Source: CAYOHP01 sp964403795 [NCBI: uncultured bacterium] (GTDB taxonomy: Bacteria > Muiribacteriota > UBA6191 > CAZXTJ01). From it: DNA of 29,047 nucleotides. The translations under genes and the position numbers were made by a program. Every line of letters starts with the position of its first letter. Position 1 is the first letter of the stretch. This document shows positions 15,314 through 22,390 of this stretch, piece by piece. The stretch spans positions 1-29,047 of the forward strand of contig CAYOHP010000082.1 in NCBI GenBank assembly GCA_964403795.1, written 5' to 3'. The notes under the pieces are model-generated. The model did not search any database. It was not told the origin of the DNA and was given only the letters and a program-made list of their open reading frames with translations.

Positions 15314-16246
15314 GTGGTGGCAGTCTTGGAGTCGGTGCTGGACCTGATCGGCTCCACCCCCATGGTCAAGCTGGGTCGGCTCACCGGCGAGGATTCCGGC
15401 GAGGTCTACGCCAAGCTCGAGTACATGAACCCGGGCGGGTCCATCAAGGACCGCACCTGCCTGGGGATGATCGAGGAGGCCGAGGCCTCCGGCAAGCTCG
15501 TCCCGGGAGCCACCATCATCGAGCCCACGGCAGGGAACACCGGGGTGGGCGCGGCCCTGATCGGGACGCTCCGGGGCTACCGGGTGATCTGCGTGATGCC
15601 CGAGAAATTCCGTGGCGAGAAGGCGACCCTGGTCAAGGCGCTGGGCGGCGAGGTGGTCTTCACCCCCACCGAGAAGGGCATGCCCTTCGCCATCGAGACG
15701 GTGCAGAGGATGCTCAAGGAGATCCCCGGCTCGGTCACCCTGGCCCAGTTCTCGAACCCGGCCAATCCCGACATCCACGAGGAGACCACCGGGCCCGAGA
15801 TCCTCGAGGCCATGGAGGGTCGGCTGGATGCCGTGGTGATGGGTGCGGGCACCGGCGGGACCTTCACCGGGGTCGCCCGCTACTTCCGCGACCACCTGCC
15901 TTCCTGCCGACGGATCCTGGTCGAGCCGGTCGGCTCTGTGTTCGCGGGCGGGGCACACCAGCCCTACAAGGTCGAGGGCATCGGCAACTCCTTCATCCCC
16001 GGGACCCTCGACCTCGAGCTGGCCGACGAGATCGTCTCGGTCCCCGACGCCGAGACCTTCCGCACCGTCCGGGAGCTGGCCCGCCGGGAAGGCCTGCTGG
16101 TGGGCGGCAGCTCGGGTGCGGCCGCGGCCGCAGCCCTAGGCGTCGCCCGGCGCCTGGGCCCCGGGACCCGTACCGCCTGCATCTTCCCGGATGCCGCCGA
16201 GCGCTACCTCTCCAAGTTCCGCTTCGAAGACCCGGAGGCCGCCTAG
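15314..16246 (+). CDS. PLP-dependent cystathionine beta-synthase / cysteine synthase family enzyme
   Basis: Fold type II PLP enzyme, 310 aa. It starts at a GTG at 15314 (or the adjacent GTG at 15317) after AGGAGG. The Schiff-base lysine is K45 in NPGGSIKDR, the substrate loop is EPTAGNTGVG and the phosphate-binding loop is GAGTGGTFTG. The block VMPEKFRGEK resembles cystathionine beta-synthase (VMPEKMSxEK) more than O-acetylserine sulfhydrylase, and there is no C-terminal CBS-domain pair. The following gene is a cystathionine gamma-lyase/synthase-type enzyme, so a role in reverse transsulfuration (homocysteine plus serine to cystathionine, then cysteine) is the best inference. Cysteine synthase activity cannot be excluded from sequence. 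Confidence 0.88.
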   Translation: MVAVLESVLDLIGSTPMVKLGRLTGEDSGEVYAKLEYMNPGGSIKDRTCLGMIEEAEASGKLVPGATIIEPTAGNTGVGAALIGTLRGYRVICVMPEKFRGEKATLVKALGGEVVFTPTEKGMPFAIETVQRMLKEIPGSVTLAQFSNPANPDIHEETTGPEILEAMEGRLDAVVMGAGTGGTFTGVARYFRDHLPSCRRILVEPVGSVFAGGAHQPYKVEGIGNSFIPGTLDLELADEIVSVPDAETFRTVRELARREGLLVGGSSGAAAAAALGVARRLGPGTRTACIFPDAAERYLSKFRFEDPEAA

Positions 16247-16268
16247 GCCCGAGGCAGCGCCCTCGGGC
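16247..16268 (+). other. hairpin between the two transsulfuration genes
   Basis: An 8-bp perfect stem GCCCGAGG (16247-16254) and CCTCGGGC (16261-16268), 6-base loop, begins directly after the stop codon of the upstream gene and ends 14 bp before the next ATG. It may lower read-through or fix the expression ratio of the two enzymes; it is not followed by T residues. Confidence 0.4.
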
Positions 16269-16282
16269 GCCGAGGAGTCCCC

Positions 16283-17425
16283 ATGCGTTTCCGCACCCGC
16301 TGCATCCACGCGGGCCAGGCCCCCGACCCGGTCCACGGCTCGGTCGTCACGCCCCTCCACCAGTCGACCACCTTCGCCCAGAGCGCCCCCGGCGAGTACC
16401 CCCGCTACGACTACAGCCGGGCCGGGAACCCCACCCGCACCACCCTGGAGGACAACCTGGCAGCCCTCGAGGAGGCGCCCGGTTCGGCCGCCTTCGCCTC
16501 GGGCATGGCCGCCATCTCCTGCCTGATCCACCTGCTCCCGGCGGCCAGCCACGTGATCTGCGGCGAGAACGTGTACGGCGGGACCCACCGGATCTTCCGC
16601 CAGGTCTATGAGCCCATGGGCTACCGCTTCAGCTTCGTCGACACCCGGGAGCTCGGAGCCCTCGAGGCCGCCTTCCTCCCCGAGACGCGGCTGGTGCTGC
16701 TGGAGACCCCGACCAACCCGCTCATGCACGTCTCGGACATCGCCGGCGTGGTGCGCCTGTGCCGGGCCCGGGGCGTGAAGCTGGCGGTCGACAACACCTT
16801 CATGACGCCCTACTGGCAGACGCCCTTGGCGCTGGGGGCCGATTACGTCGTGCACTCGGCCACCAAGTACCTGGGCGGGCATTCCGACGTGGTGATGGGC
16901 TTCCTGGCACCCCGGGACGAGGCGGATCTCGCTGCCCTGCGGTTCCAGCAGAAGGCGGTGGGGGCGGTGCCGAGCCCCTTCGACTGCTGGCTCATGCTCC
17001 GGGGTCTGAAGACCCTGGCGATCCGCATGGAGGCCCACGAGGCCAATGCCCGGGCCGTGGCCGAGTTCCTGGTCCGCCACCCCAAGGTGGGAGAGGTGCA
17101 CTGGGCCGGGCTTGCCGAGCACCGGGGCCATGACATCCAGCTGGCCCAGGCCAAGGGCGCCGGCGGCGGGGTGCTCGCCTTCGAACTCCCCGACCTGGAG
17201 GCGGTGCGGCGATTCTCCTCCGGTCTCGAGGTCTTCACCCTGGCCGAGAGCCTGGGGGCGGTCGAGAGCCTGTGCTCGATCCCCTCCCTGATGACCCATG
17301 CCTCGGTGCCCCCCGACCATCGCAAGAAGCTCGGGATCCACGACGGACTGGTCCGGCTCTCGGTTGGCATCGAGGACCGGGACGACCTGCTCGGCGAGCT
17401 CGACCGGATCCTGAAGGACCTCTGA
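16283..17425 (+). CDS. cystathionine gamma-lyase / gamma-synthase family PLP enzyme
   Basis: Cys/Met metabolism PLP-dependent enzyme (fold type I), 380 aa, full length. Typical blocks are TRCIHAGQAPDP at the start, HQSTTF, YDYSRAGNPTRTTLEDNLAALE, the FASGMAAI cofactor loop, LLLETPTNPLMHVSDI, AVDNTFMTPYWQTPLALGAD and HSATKYLGGHSDV with the Schiff-base lysine, and the C-terminal ESLCSIPSLMTHASVP and GLVRLSVGIED. Lyase and synthase cannot be told apart by these motifs. The cystathionine beta-synthase-like gene 36 bp upstream favours cystathionine gamma-lyase, making cysteine from methionine-derived homocysteine. ATG at 16283 with GAGGAG upstream. Confidence 0.93.
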   Translation: MRFRTRCIHAGQAPDPVHGSVVTPLHQSTTFAQSAPGEYPRYDYSRAGNPTRTTLEDNLAALEEAPGSAAFASGMAAISCLIHLLPAASHVICGENVYGGTHRIFRQVYEPMGYRFSFVDTRELGALEAAFLPETRLVLLETPTNPLMHVSDIAGVVRLCRARGVKLAVDNTFMTPYWQTPLALGADYVVHSATKYLGGHSDVVMGFLAPRDEADLAALRFQQKAVGAVPSPFDCWLMLRGLKTLAIRMEAHEANARAVAEFLVRHPKVGEVHWAGLAEHRGHDIQLAQAKGAGGGVLAFELPDLEAVRRFSSGLEVFTLAESLGAVESLCSIPSLMTHASVPPDHRKKLGIHDGLVRLSVGIEDRDDLLGELDRILKDL

Positions 17426-17495
17426 GGGCCGAGGGGCCCGGCCCCAGGGCGATCCGCCTCGGCTCCGCGGGCCCGTCCCGGCTACTCTCCGGATC

Positions 17496-18362
17496 GTGAC
17501 CCGGGACGAGACCGACAGCGGCGAGATCCAGTTCCACGCCGGGGGCCCCCAGGCGGGCAAGGAAGCGCCTTGCCCGGTCTGCGGCGAGAGCGTGGGGGCG
17601 GCCCCCACCCGCTGCCCCCAGTGCGACACCCCGCACCACTTCGACTGCTGGGAGTACAACTCGGGATGCGGCGTCTACGGCTGCAGTTCGAAGCCCAAGC
17701 AGGCTGCAAGACCGCAGGCGGACGAGAACACCGTAGCCCTGCCCGGCAAGCTGGGGCTGCCCCACAAGAGGGCCGGCAGCTACGCGGGCGTCTGGTGGGT
17801 GCCCCCGATCGCCGGGGCCATGTCGGTGGCGCTCGAGTTCGTGGCCATCGGGGCGCTGGCGGCCGGCAGCACGCTGACCGGGATCTCGGCTCTCCTCGCC
17901 ATGGTCTCCTGCCTGCTCTGGATCGCCTTCTCGTCGGTGCACTACTACCTCGACTTCGAGAAGCTCCGGGTCTCCAAGGCCAAGAGCGTGCTCGGCACCG
18001 ATCTCGTCGAGTGGGGGGTGGCCAACCTCTCGAGCTTCTCCCACCTCGAGGTCCAGCGGATCGCCACCAGCCTTTCGGATCTCATGGAGGAGACCGCGGG
18101 GAGCCGCGACTCGGCCTCCCTTGCCTGGCGCCAGTACCGGGTCGTGGCCGTGTGGAAGAACTCCTGGCTGCCTCCCCTGGAGATCGCACCGGCGATGGCA
18201 TGGGGCTCCGAGGGCCTGACCGAGGTCGCCGACCTGTTCCGCCGGATCGAGGCCGCCCATGCCTTCCCGGTGAAGATGGACCACGAGGTCCGCACCCTTC
18301 CGCCCCCGGCCCGCAACTCGCTGCTGCTCGAGGGCGGAAAGGGCGGCGGCACGCCGGGCTAG
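17496..18362 (+). CDS. membrane-anchored prokaryotic RING-finger protein
   Basis: A 288-aa protein with an N-terminal zinc-binding module: C26, C29, C40, C43, H47/H48, C51, C58 and C63 (CPVCG … CPQCDTPHHFDCW … GCGVYGC). This matches the prokaryotic RING-finger pattern, in which TPHHxxCW and a final YGC are characteristic. Two hydrophobic segments (about 112-131 and 133-150) follow, then a C-terminal domain of about 130 residues I do not recognise (… YRVVAVWKNSWLPPLEIAPAMAWG …). The family has been linked to ubiquitin-like systems in some bacteria, but no ubiquitin-like, E1 or E2 gene is here, so function is open. The start is a GTG at 17496 after a short gap from the transsulfuration genes. 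A palindromic element begins right after its stop. Confidence 0.75.
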   Translation: MTRDETDSGEIQFHAGGPQAGKEAPCPVCGESVGAAPTRCPQCDTPHHFDCWEYNSGCGVYGCSSKPKQAARPQADENTVALPGKLGLPHKRAGSYAGVWWVPPIAGAMSVALEFVAIGALAAGSTLTGISALLAMVSCLLWIAFSSVHYYLDFEKLRVSKAKSVLGTDLVEWGVANLSSFSHLEVQRIATSLSDLMEETAGSRDSASLAWRQYRVVAVWKNSWLPPLEIAPAMAWGSEGLTEVADLFRRIEAAHAFPVKMDHEVRTLPPPARNSLLLEGGKGGGTPG

Positions 18363-18363
18363 A

Positions 18364-18553
18364 GCCTGTGAACCTCTCCCCGGCGGGCTTCGTTCGCCCC
18401 ATCATCCCCGCCTGCGGCAGCGCTCTCCTCGCAGGCAGGATCCGCTGCCCGCTTCGTCGATCGCCTTGCGGTCGGGGCGCGCCTTCCGTCGGGGCTGTGC
18501 CCCTCGGACCGGCGGGTCGCTCTCGGGCCTACGCCGGGGAGAGGTTCACAGGC
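18364..18553. repeat. 190-bp element with 22-bp perfect terminal inverted repeats
   Basis: The ends 18364-18385 and 18532-18553 are perfect reverse complements (22 bp, beginning GCCTGTGAACCTC). The inside has no ORF, contains the family B 45-bp repeat in reverse orientation (18395-18439) and a smaller hairpin GGGGC-TGT-GCCCC near 18493-18505. It begins 1 bp after the stop codon of the RING-finger gene. It could be a MITE-like non-autonomous element or a structured 3' UTR. No target site duplication was recognised. Confidence 0.8.
18395..18439 (-). repeat. repeat family B, 45-bp copy 2 (inside the 190-bp element)
   Basis: Exact reverse complement of 9579-9623, with identity stopping at both borders. 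The same 7-bp stem and AGCGCT loop are present. Two perfect copies nearly 9 kb apart point to a dispersed, recently copied sequence. Confidence 0.8.
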
Positions 18554-18740
18554 GCTGAGAGGGATGACCGGCGCACGGGGTGCGGCTTACCGAGCCGTCG
18601 CCCGGCGAGAGCCGCAATCCGTGCACTTCGTCACCCAGTTGTCGCTTTCGATCCGCTCTGGGACGTGATAGTGTCCCCGCGGAAACGGAACGACGAGGGG
18701 TCCCGGAACTGGGCCCCCGTGGGGAGGGTGAGGGAACCAG

Positions 18741-19031
18741 ATGGCCTCCAAGAAGAAGACCAACGGCGCCAAGCCGGCCGCCGATACCGCCGCCAAGAAG
18801 GCCCCTGCCAAGCGGGCCGTGGCCGAGACCAAGCCGAAGACCGAGATCGAGGCCAAGGCTCCCGCCAAGGCGACCTCCAAGGCCGCCGGCCAGGCCAAGC
18901 AGGACGTGCCCCACGACCTGGTGGCCCGCCGGGCCTACCAGCTCTTCGTGAGCCGGGGCGGCGCCCACGGGCATGCCCTCGAGGACTGGCTGACCGCCGA
19001 GGCCGAGGTGGCCTCCGAGCAGCAGGGCTGA
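18741..19031 (+). CDS. DUF2934 protein with lysine/alanine-rich N-terminal tail
   Basis: A 96-aa protein. Residues 1-55 are a low-complexity Lys/Ala/Thr-rich tail with AAKKAPAKRA-like blocks resembling histone H1-type tails, probably disordered and able to bind nucleic acid. Residues about 58-90 match the DUF2934 pattern: ARRAYQLFVSRGGAHGHALEDWLTAEAEV, where the usual consensus is A…AYxLxxxRGxxxGxxxxDWLxAE. The domain's function is unknown. The ATG at 18741 has GGGGAGGGTGAGGG upstream. Probably its own transcription unit, behind the 190-bp element and convergent with the SUMF1-like gene. Confidence 0.82.
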   Translation: MASKKKTNGAKPAADTAAKKAPAKRAVAETKPKTEIEAKAPAKATSKAAGQAKQDVPHDLVARRAYQLFVSRGGAHGHALEDWLTAEAEVASEQQG

Positions 19032-19100
19032 GCCCGAGACCGCTCGCGACCTCGACCCGACCGGGGACCGGGCTCGCCGCCCGGTACCTGGCCTTCGAAG

Positions 19101-20159
19101 TCAGGCCCGCGGCTCCTGGCGGTGACGGGCCCCCTGCCCGATCTCCACCACCGAACGCACCACCCGGAATCCGGCGAGCCGCGGCCGGGAGTCGGGGTGT
19201 GCCTCGCGCCTGCGGTCGATCCGGAATTCCTCGGGCCGCCCGAGGTCCCATGTCACGCCCCTCAAGGTGCGGACCGGGCCTCCCGCACCCAGCGGGTCGA
19301 GCTTGGGACGGCTGCTGGGACCGGTCCGGCTCCAGGCGTCGAGGCACCATTCCTCGACCCACCCGAGCATGGCCTCGACCCCGAAGGGGCTCCTCCCCTC
19401 GGGCAGGTTCCGGGGGCCGTCGAACCCGGGCTCCCCTGCCACCCCGGGAGGGAACAGGGACCGGTCGACCGTCGTGCCGAACAGCATCCCGGGCGCCACC
19501 GCGGCGTGGGTGGTCGACGGGGCGGGCTCTGACCAACCCCATGGGTACGGCCGCCCGTCGGCGGCACCGGCCGCCCGCGCCCACTCGGCCTCGGTGGGCA
19601 GCCGGGCATCACGGAGCGCCAGCCAGGCCCTGGCCTCGGACCAGGTCGGGGCCCGGCCATGCAGGTTCGCACCGCGCCCCGGCACGGCTTCGTTCCCGGT
19701 GGTCCGGGGATAGCGGCCCATCCAGAAGGCCGAGACCCGGGGCGCATCGGCCGAAGCCAGGGCTGGGCCCGCAGCCACCAGTTGCAGCGGCTCGCCGCTC
19801 ACCGGATGGAATGCCTCCAGCGCCAGGCCGGTCTCCCGGTCGTACCAGCGGCCGCCGCCGTCGCCGACCCGACCCGACTCCCACCAGAAGGAGCCGGGCC
19901 TCGGACTGCGCGGGGTGACCGGTACGAGTCCCATGGCAGAGAGCGCCAGCTCGCAGAGCGCCTCGTCCTGGGGCAGGGCGGCGAGCGCTGCCAGCAGTCC
20001 CGGGAAGGCCCGGGGCTCGGCCAGTACCTCTCCGAGCACCGGGGCCGAGGCGCCCGGCCCCAGCCGGGTCGCCAGGATCGCCAGACGACTCCAGAGGCCG
20101 AGGTCCTCGGGCGCCCGGGCCAGCAGGGCCACGATCTCCCGGATCTCGGCCGAAGCCAA
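19101..20159 (-). CDS. SUMF1/FGE-sulfatase-domain protein without the catalytic cysteines
   Basis: About 352 aa from a TTG at 20159, 4 bp after the stop of the upstream gene; this start is uncertain because no good ribosome binding site or ATG is nearby. The first 75 residues are helical and unassigned. The rest is a formylglycine-generating-enzyme-type fold: FWMGRYPRT, APTWSEARAWLALRDARLPTEAEWARAAG, PYPWG, a GWVEEWCLDAW block where the family has GNVWEW, and the end LAGFRVVR. In true FGE the segment after LRGG carries active-site cysteines; here TLRGVTWDLGRPEEFRIDRR has none, so sulfatase activation is unlikely and a structural or binding role is more plausible. Last gene of the lysS-led run. 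Confidence 0.72.
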   Translation of the reverse strand: MASAEIREIVALLARAPEDLGLWSRLAILATRLGPGASAPVLGEVLAEPRAFPGLLAALAALPQDEALCELALSAMGLVPVTPRSPRPGSFWWESGRVGDGGGRWYDRETGLALEAFHPVSGEPLQLVAAGPALASADAPRVSAFWMGRYPRTTGNEAVPGRGANLHGRAPTWSEARAWLALRDARLPTEAEWARAAGAADGRPYPWGWSEPAPSTTHAAVAPGMLFGTTVDRSLFPPGVAGEPGFDGPRNLPEGRSPFGVEAMLGWVEEWCLDAWSRTGPSSRPKLDPLGAGGPVRTLRGVTWDLGRPEEFRIDRRREAHPDSRPRLAGFRVVRSVVEIGQGARHRQEPRA

Positions 20160-20163
20160 CGGC

Positions 20164-21288
20164 TCAGTCCCCGGCCCGGATCCGGATCGCCTCGACCCCG
20201 GCGAAGGCGGAAGCCTTGAGGCCCGCGGCCTCGGGGAACGGCCCCCACCGGCCGGCGATCCGGGCCTCCACCCGGTCGCCGGGCCGGAAGCACCCCAGGT
20301 AGAGCGGGAAGCGGCCCTCCAGGCCGGGGTCGTCGGCCCCGGCCGGGCCCACCACCAGATAGGCCGAGGTGGTCGCCACGTAGCCGAGCGACGGGTCCCC
20401 GGCGTGGAAGCTCGGCACGATCTGGAAGCCCCCGGTCTCGCCCCGGGGCGAGGTCGAGACGCAGAGCACTCCGGGATGGTTGGCCCGGACCCGGCCCGGC
20501 TCCTGGTAGGCGGTGCCACCGAAGCGCCCCGAGCCCGAGAGCGGACGGAACACCCGGCCTACCCGGTGCCGGCTGCCGGCCGCCTCCCAGTGCACCTCGC
20601 CGCCCCAGGCGTTCTCGATCTCGAGCCGGCCTTCGGCCCCGGCCGCGGAGCCGTCCGCCACCACCAGCACCAGCCGATCGCCGATCCCGGGAGCCCGGCC
20701 GGCCGGCCAGGGAGAGAGGTCGCGGCTCGCCCCGTCCTCCAGGAAGAGTCCGTCGCCGACCCGGGGCGCGACTTCGCCGAAGATCGTCGATCCGGCCGGG
20801 ACATCGGTCAGGATCGAGGCTCCGGCATCCCGATAGGAGCCCGAGGGATCGCGTTCGGCGAGCTCGGCCGGGAGCAGCGAGAAGATCACGGCGTGTTCGT
20901 CGCCCTGGGCGACCTTCAGGTGCAGGGCGTTGACCGCGCTGGCGGCCACGGCTCCCACCGGCGCCCAGTCCGAGGCCGTGAACTCGCGGGGACCGATGAC
21001 GTGGACCCGCCCCGGGAGCGGGCGGAGCACGCGTCCCACCCTGGACCATGTGGTGCCCCGGTCCCGGCTGACCGAGATCGCCCCGAAGTAGCGGTTCACG
21101 ATCCGGAGGCGCAGGGCCTCGCCGGCGGCCGGGCGCGGCGGATCGCGGCGGGGCGGCGGTCGGAGGGAAGCGCCAGCGACCGGGACGGCGCACAGGAGGA
21201 GAGTCGCGAGGGCTGCCGGTGCCAGCCCCAGGCCAGCCGGGAAACGGGCGCCGGGCCGGGGACCGAGGGAGGGAGGCCGACCGATCAC
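20164..21288 (-). CDS. predicted secreted protein of unknown function with an internal repeat
   Basis: A 374-aa protein starting at a GTG that overlaps the aroB stop (GTGA). The N-terminus has arginines and a hydrophobic run (LGLAPAALATLLLCAVPVAGA), a likely Sec signal. Two parts resemble each other: IVNRYFGAISVSRDRG … RVGRVLRPLPG and IENAWGGEVHWEAAG … RVGRVFRPLSG, suggesting a duplicated beta-rich domain. Only one cysteine pair region is visible and no catalytic motif. No family recognised. It is followed 4 bp later by the SUMF1-like gene, so the two may act together. Confidence 0.7.
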   Translation of the reverse strand: MIGRPPSLGPRPGARFPAGLGLAPAALATLLLCAVPVAGASLRPPPRRDPPRPAAGEALRLRIVNRYFGAISVSRDRGTTWSRVGRVLRPLPGRVHVIGPREFTASDWAPVGAVAASAVNALHLKVAQGDEHAVIFSLLPAELAERDPSGSYRDAGASILTDVPAGSTIFGEVAPRVGDGLFLEDGASRDLSPWPAGRAPGIGDRLVLVVADGSAAGAEGRLEIENAWGGEVHWEAAGSRHRVGRVFRPLSGSGRFGGTAYQEPGRVRANHPGVLCVSTSPRGETGGFQIVPSFHAGDPSLGYVATTSAYLVVGPAGADDPGLEGRFPLYLGCFRPGDRVEARIAGRWGPFPEAAGLKASAFAGVEAIRIRAGD

Positions 21289-22373
21289 TCCCCGCCTTCC
21301 TCCGCCAGCTCGCGGTAGACGGCGACCAGCAGGTCCGGATCCGGTCCGACCAACGGACGCCAGGAGCCGATTCCGGTCGGGAGGATCCAGGTCACGCCCC
21401 CGGGCCCGGCCTTCTTGTCCCGGCCGATCCAGCGGGTCAGGCGGTCGAAGGGCGTGCGGGGCCAGGGCGGGGCGATCCGGTTGCCCACCAGCAGGGCGTC
21501 GACCCGCCGGCGGTCCTCGGTCGGGAACTCGCCGAGCCGCTCGGCCAGGCGCACCACGAAGCGGGTCCCCAGGGCCACTGCCTCTCCGTGGAGGAGGGTG
21601 CGGTAGCCGCCGGCGGCCTCCAGGGCATGGCCCAGGGTGTGGCCGAGGTTCAGCGACCGGCGGGGACCGGACTCGCGCTCGTCGGCCTCGACCACCGCCG
21701 CCTTGGCCCGGACCGCGGTCAGGAGGATCGGGATCCAGTCCGGCGGCGTGGGCAGCTCGGCCTCCAGGCGGACGAAGAAGGCCGGGTCGCCGAGCAGGGC
21801 GATCTTCACCACCTCGGCGAGGCCGGCCCGGAGTTCGCGCCCGGGCAGGCTCGAAAGGGTGAGCGGGTCGACCAGCACCGCCCGGGGCGGGTGGAAGCTG
21901 CCGACCAGGTTCTTCCCCTGGGGCAGGTCGATGGCGGTCTTGCCACCCACCGACGAGTCGACCTGGGCCACCACCGTGGTCGGGACCTGGATCACGTCGA
22001 TGCCGCGCTGGAAGATCGAGGCCGCGAACCCGGCGAGGTCTCCGACCACCCCGCCGCCCAGCGCCACCACCACCGAATCGCGCCGGTGACCGCGCCGGGC
22101 CATGGTCTCGGTGATGCGCCGCAGGCTGCTCCAGCGCTTCGCCCCCTCCCCCGTCTCGACCTCGATCCAGTCGGGCCGGAGGGTGGCGGGCCAGGAGGCG
22201 GTCAGGGTCCGCCCGAACAGGCGGCGGAGGCGCCGGTGGGTGACGATGGCCACCGGGCGTCCCTCGAGCCAGGGCGAGAGGAACTCCCAGCTCCTGGCCA
22301 GCAGGCCGGCTTCGAAGCGCACCGGGTACTCGTGGCGCTCGGCCCGGATCCGGAGTTCGGAGGCTCGGCTCAC
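21285..22373 (-). CDS. aroB: 3-dehydroquinate synthase
   Basis: Second step of the shikimate pathway: DAHP to 3-dehydroquinate, using NAD+ and a divalent metal. 362 aa, normal length. NAD-binding block ALGGGVVGDLAGFAASIF, then QVPTTVVAQVDSSVGGKTAI and the GKNLVGSFHPP motif. Metal ligands are in LAEVVKIAL (Glu), LNLGHTLGHALE (His) and LLHGEAVALG (His). I chose the GTG at 22373 (MSRASELRIRAERHEYPV); upstream residues lie between it and the previous gene's stop. It lies 17 bp after the M23 peptidase gene and overlaps the next gene's start. Confidence 0.96.
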   Translation of the reverse strand: MSRASELRIRAERHEYPVRFEAGLLARSWEFLSPWLEGRPVAIVTHRRLRRLFGRTLTASWPATLRPDWIEVETGEGAKRWSSLRRITETMARRGHRRDSVVVALGGGVVGDLAGFAASIFQRGIDVIQVPTTVVAQVDSSVGGKTAIDLPQGKNLVGSFHPPRAVLVDPLTLSSLPGRELRAGLAEVVKIALLGDPAFFVRLEAELPTPPDWIPILLTAVRAKAAVVEADERESGPRRSLNLGHTLGHALEAAGGYRTLLHGEAVALGTRFVVRLAERLGEFPTEDRRRVDALLVGNRIAPPWPRTPFDRLTRWIGRDKKAGPGGVTWILPTGIGSWRPLVGPDPDLLVAVYRELAEEGGE

Positions 22374-22390
22374 GGAGGTCGCCCGGTGCC

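Larger units (their letters stand above)
18363..18740. other. 378-bp gap: palindromic element and putative promoter region
   Basis: Holds the 190-bp element (18364-18553) and, between it and the DUF2934 gene, about 187 bp of unassigned sequence. TTTCGA and TAGTGT (17-base spacing, near 18646-18674) could be a weak promoter for the DUF2934 gene. A minus-strand frame ending at 18587 encodes a short tail with CTDCG, but I could not support a gene there. Confidence 0.4.

Noticed and set aside
18587-18700. Short minus-strand frame ending with a CTDCG motif
   Set aside because: Only about 30 residues would be outside the DUF2934 gene, with no start or ribosome binding site that convinced me.
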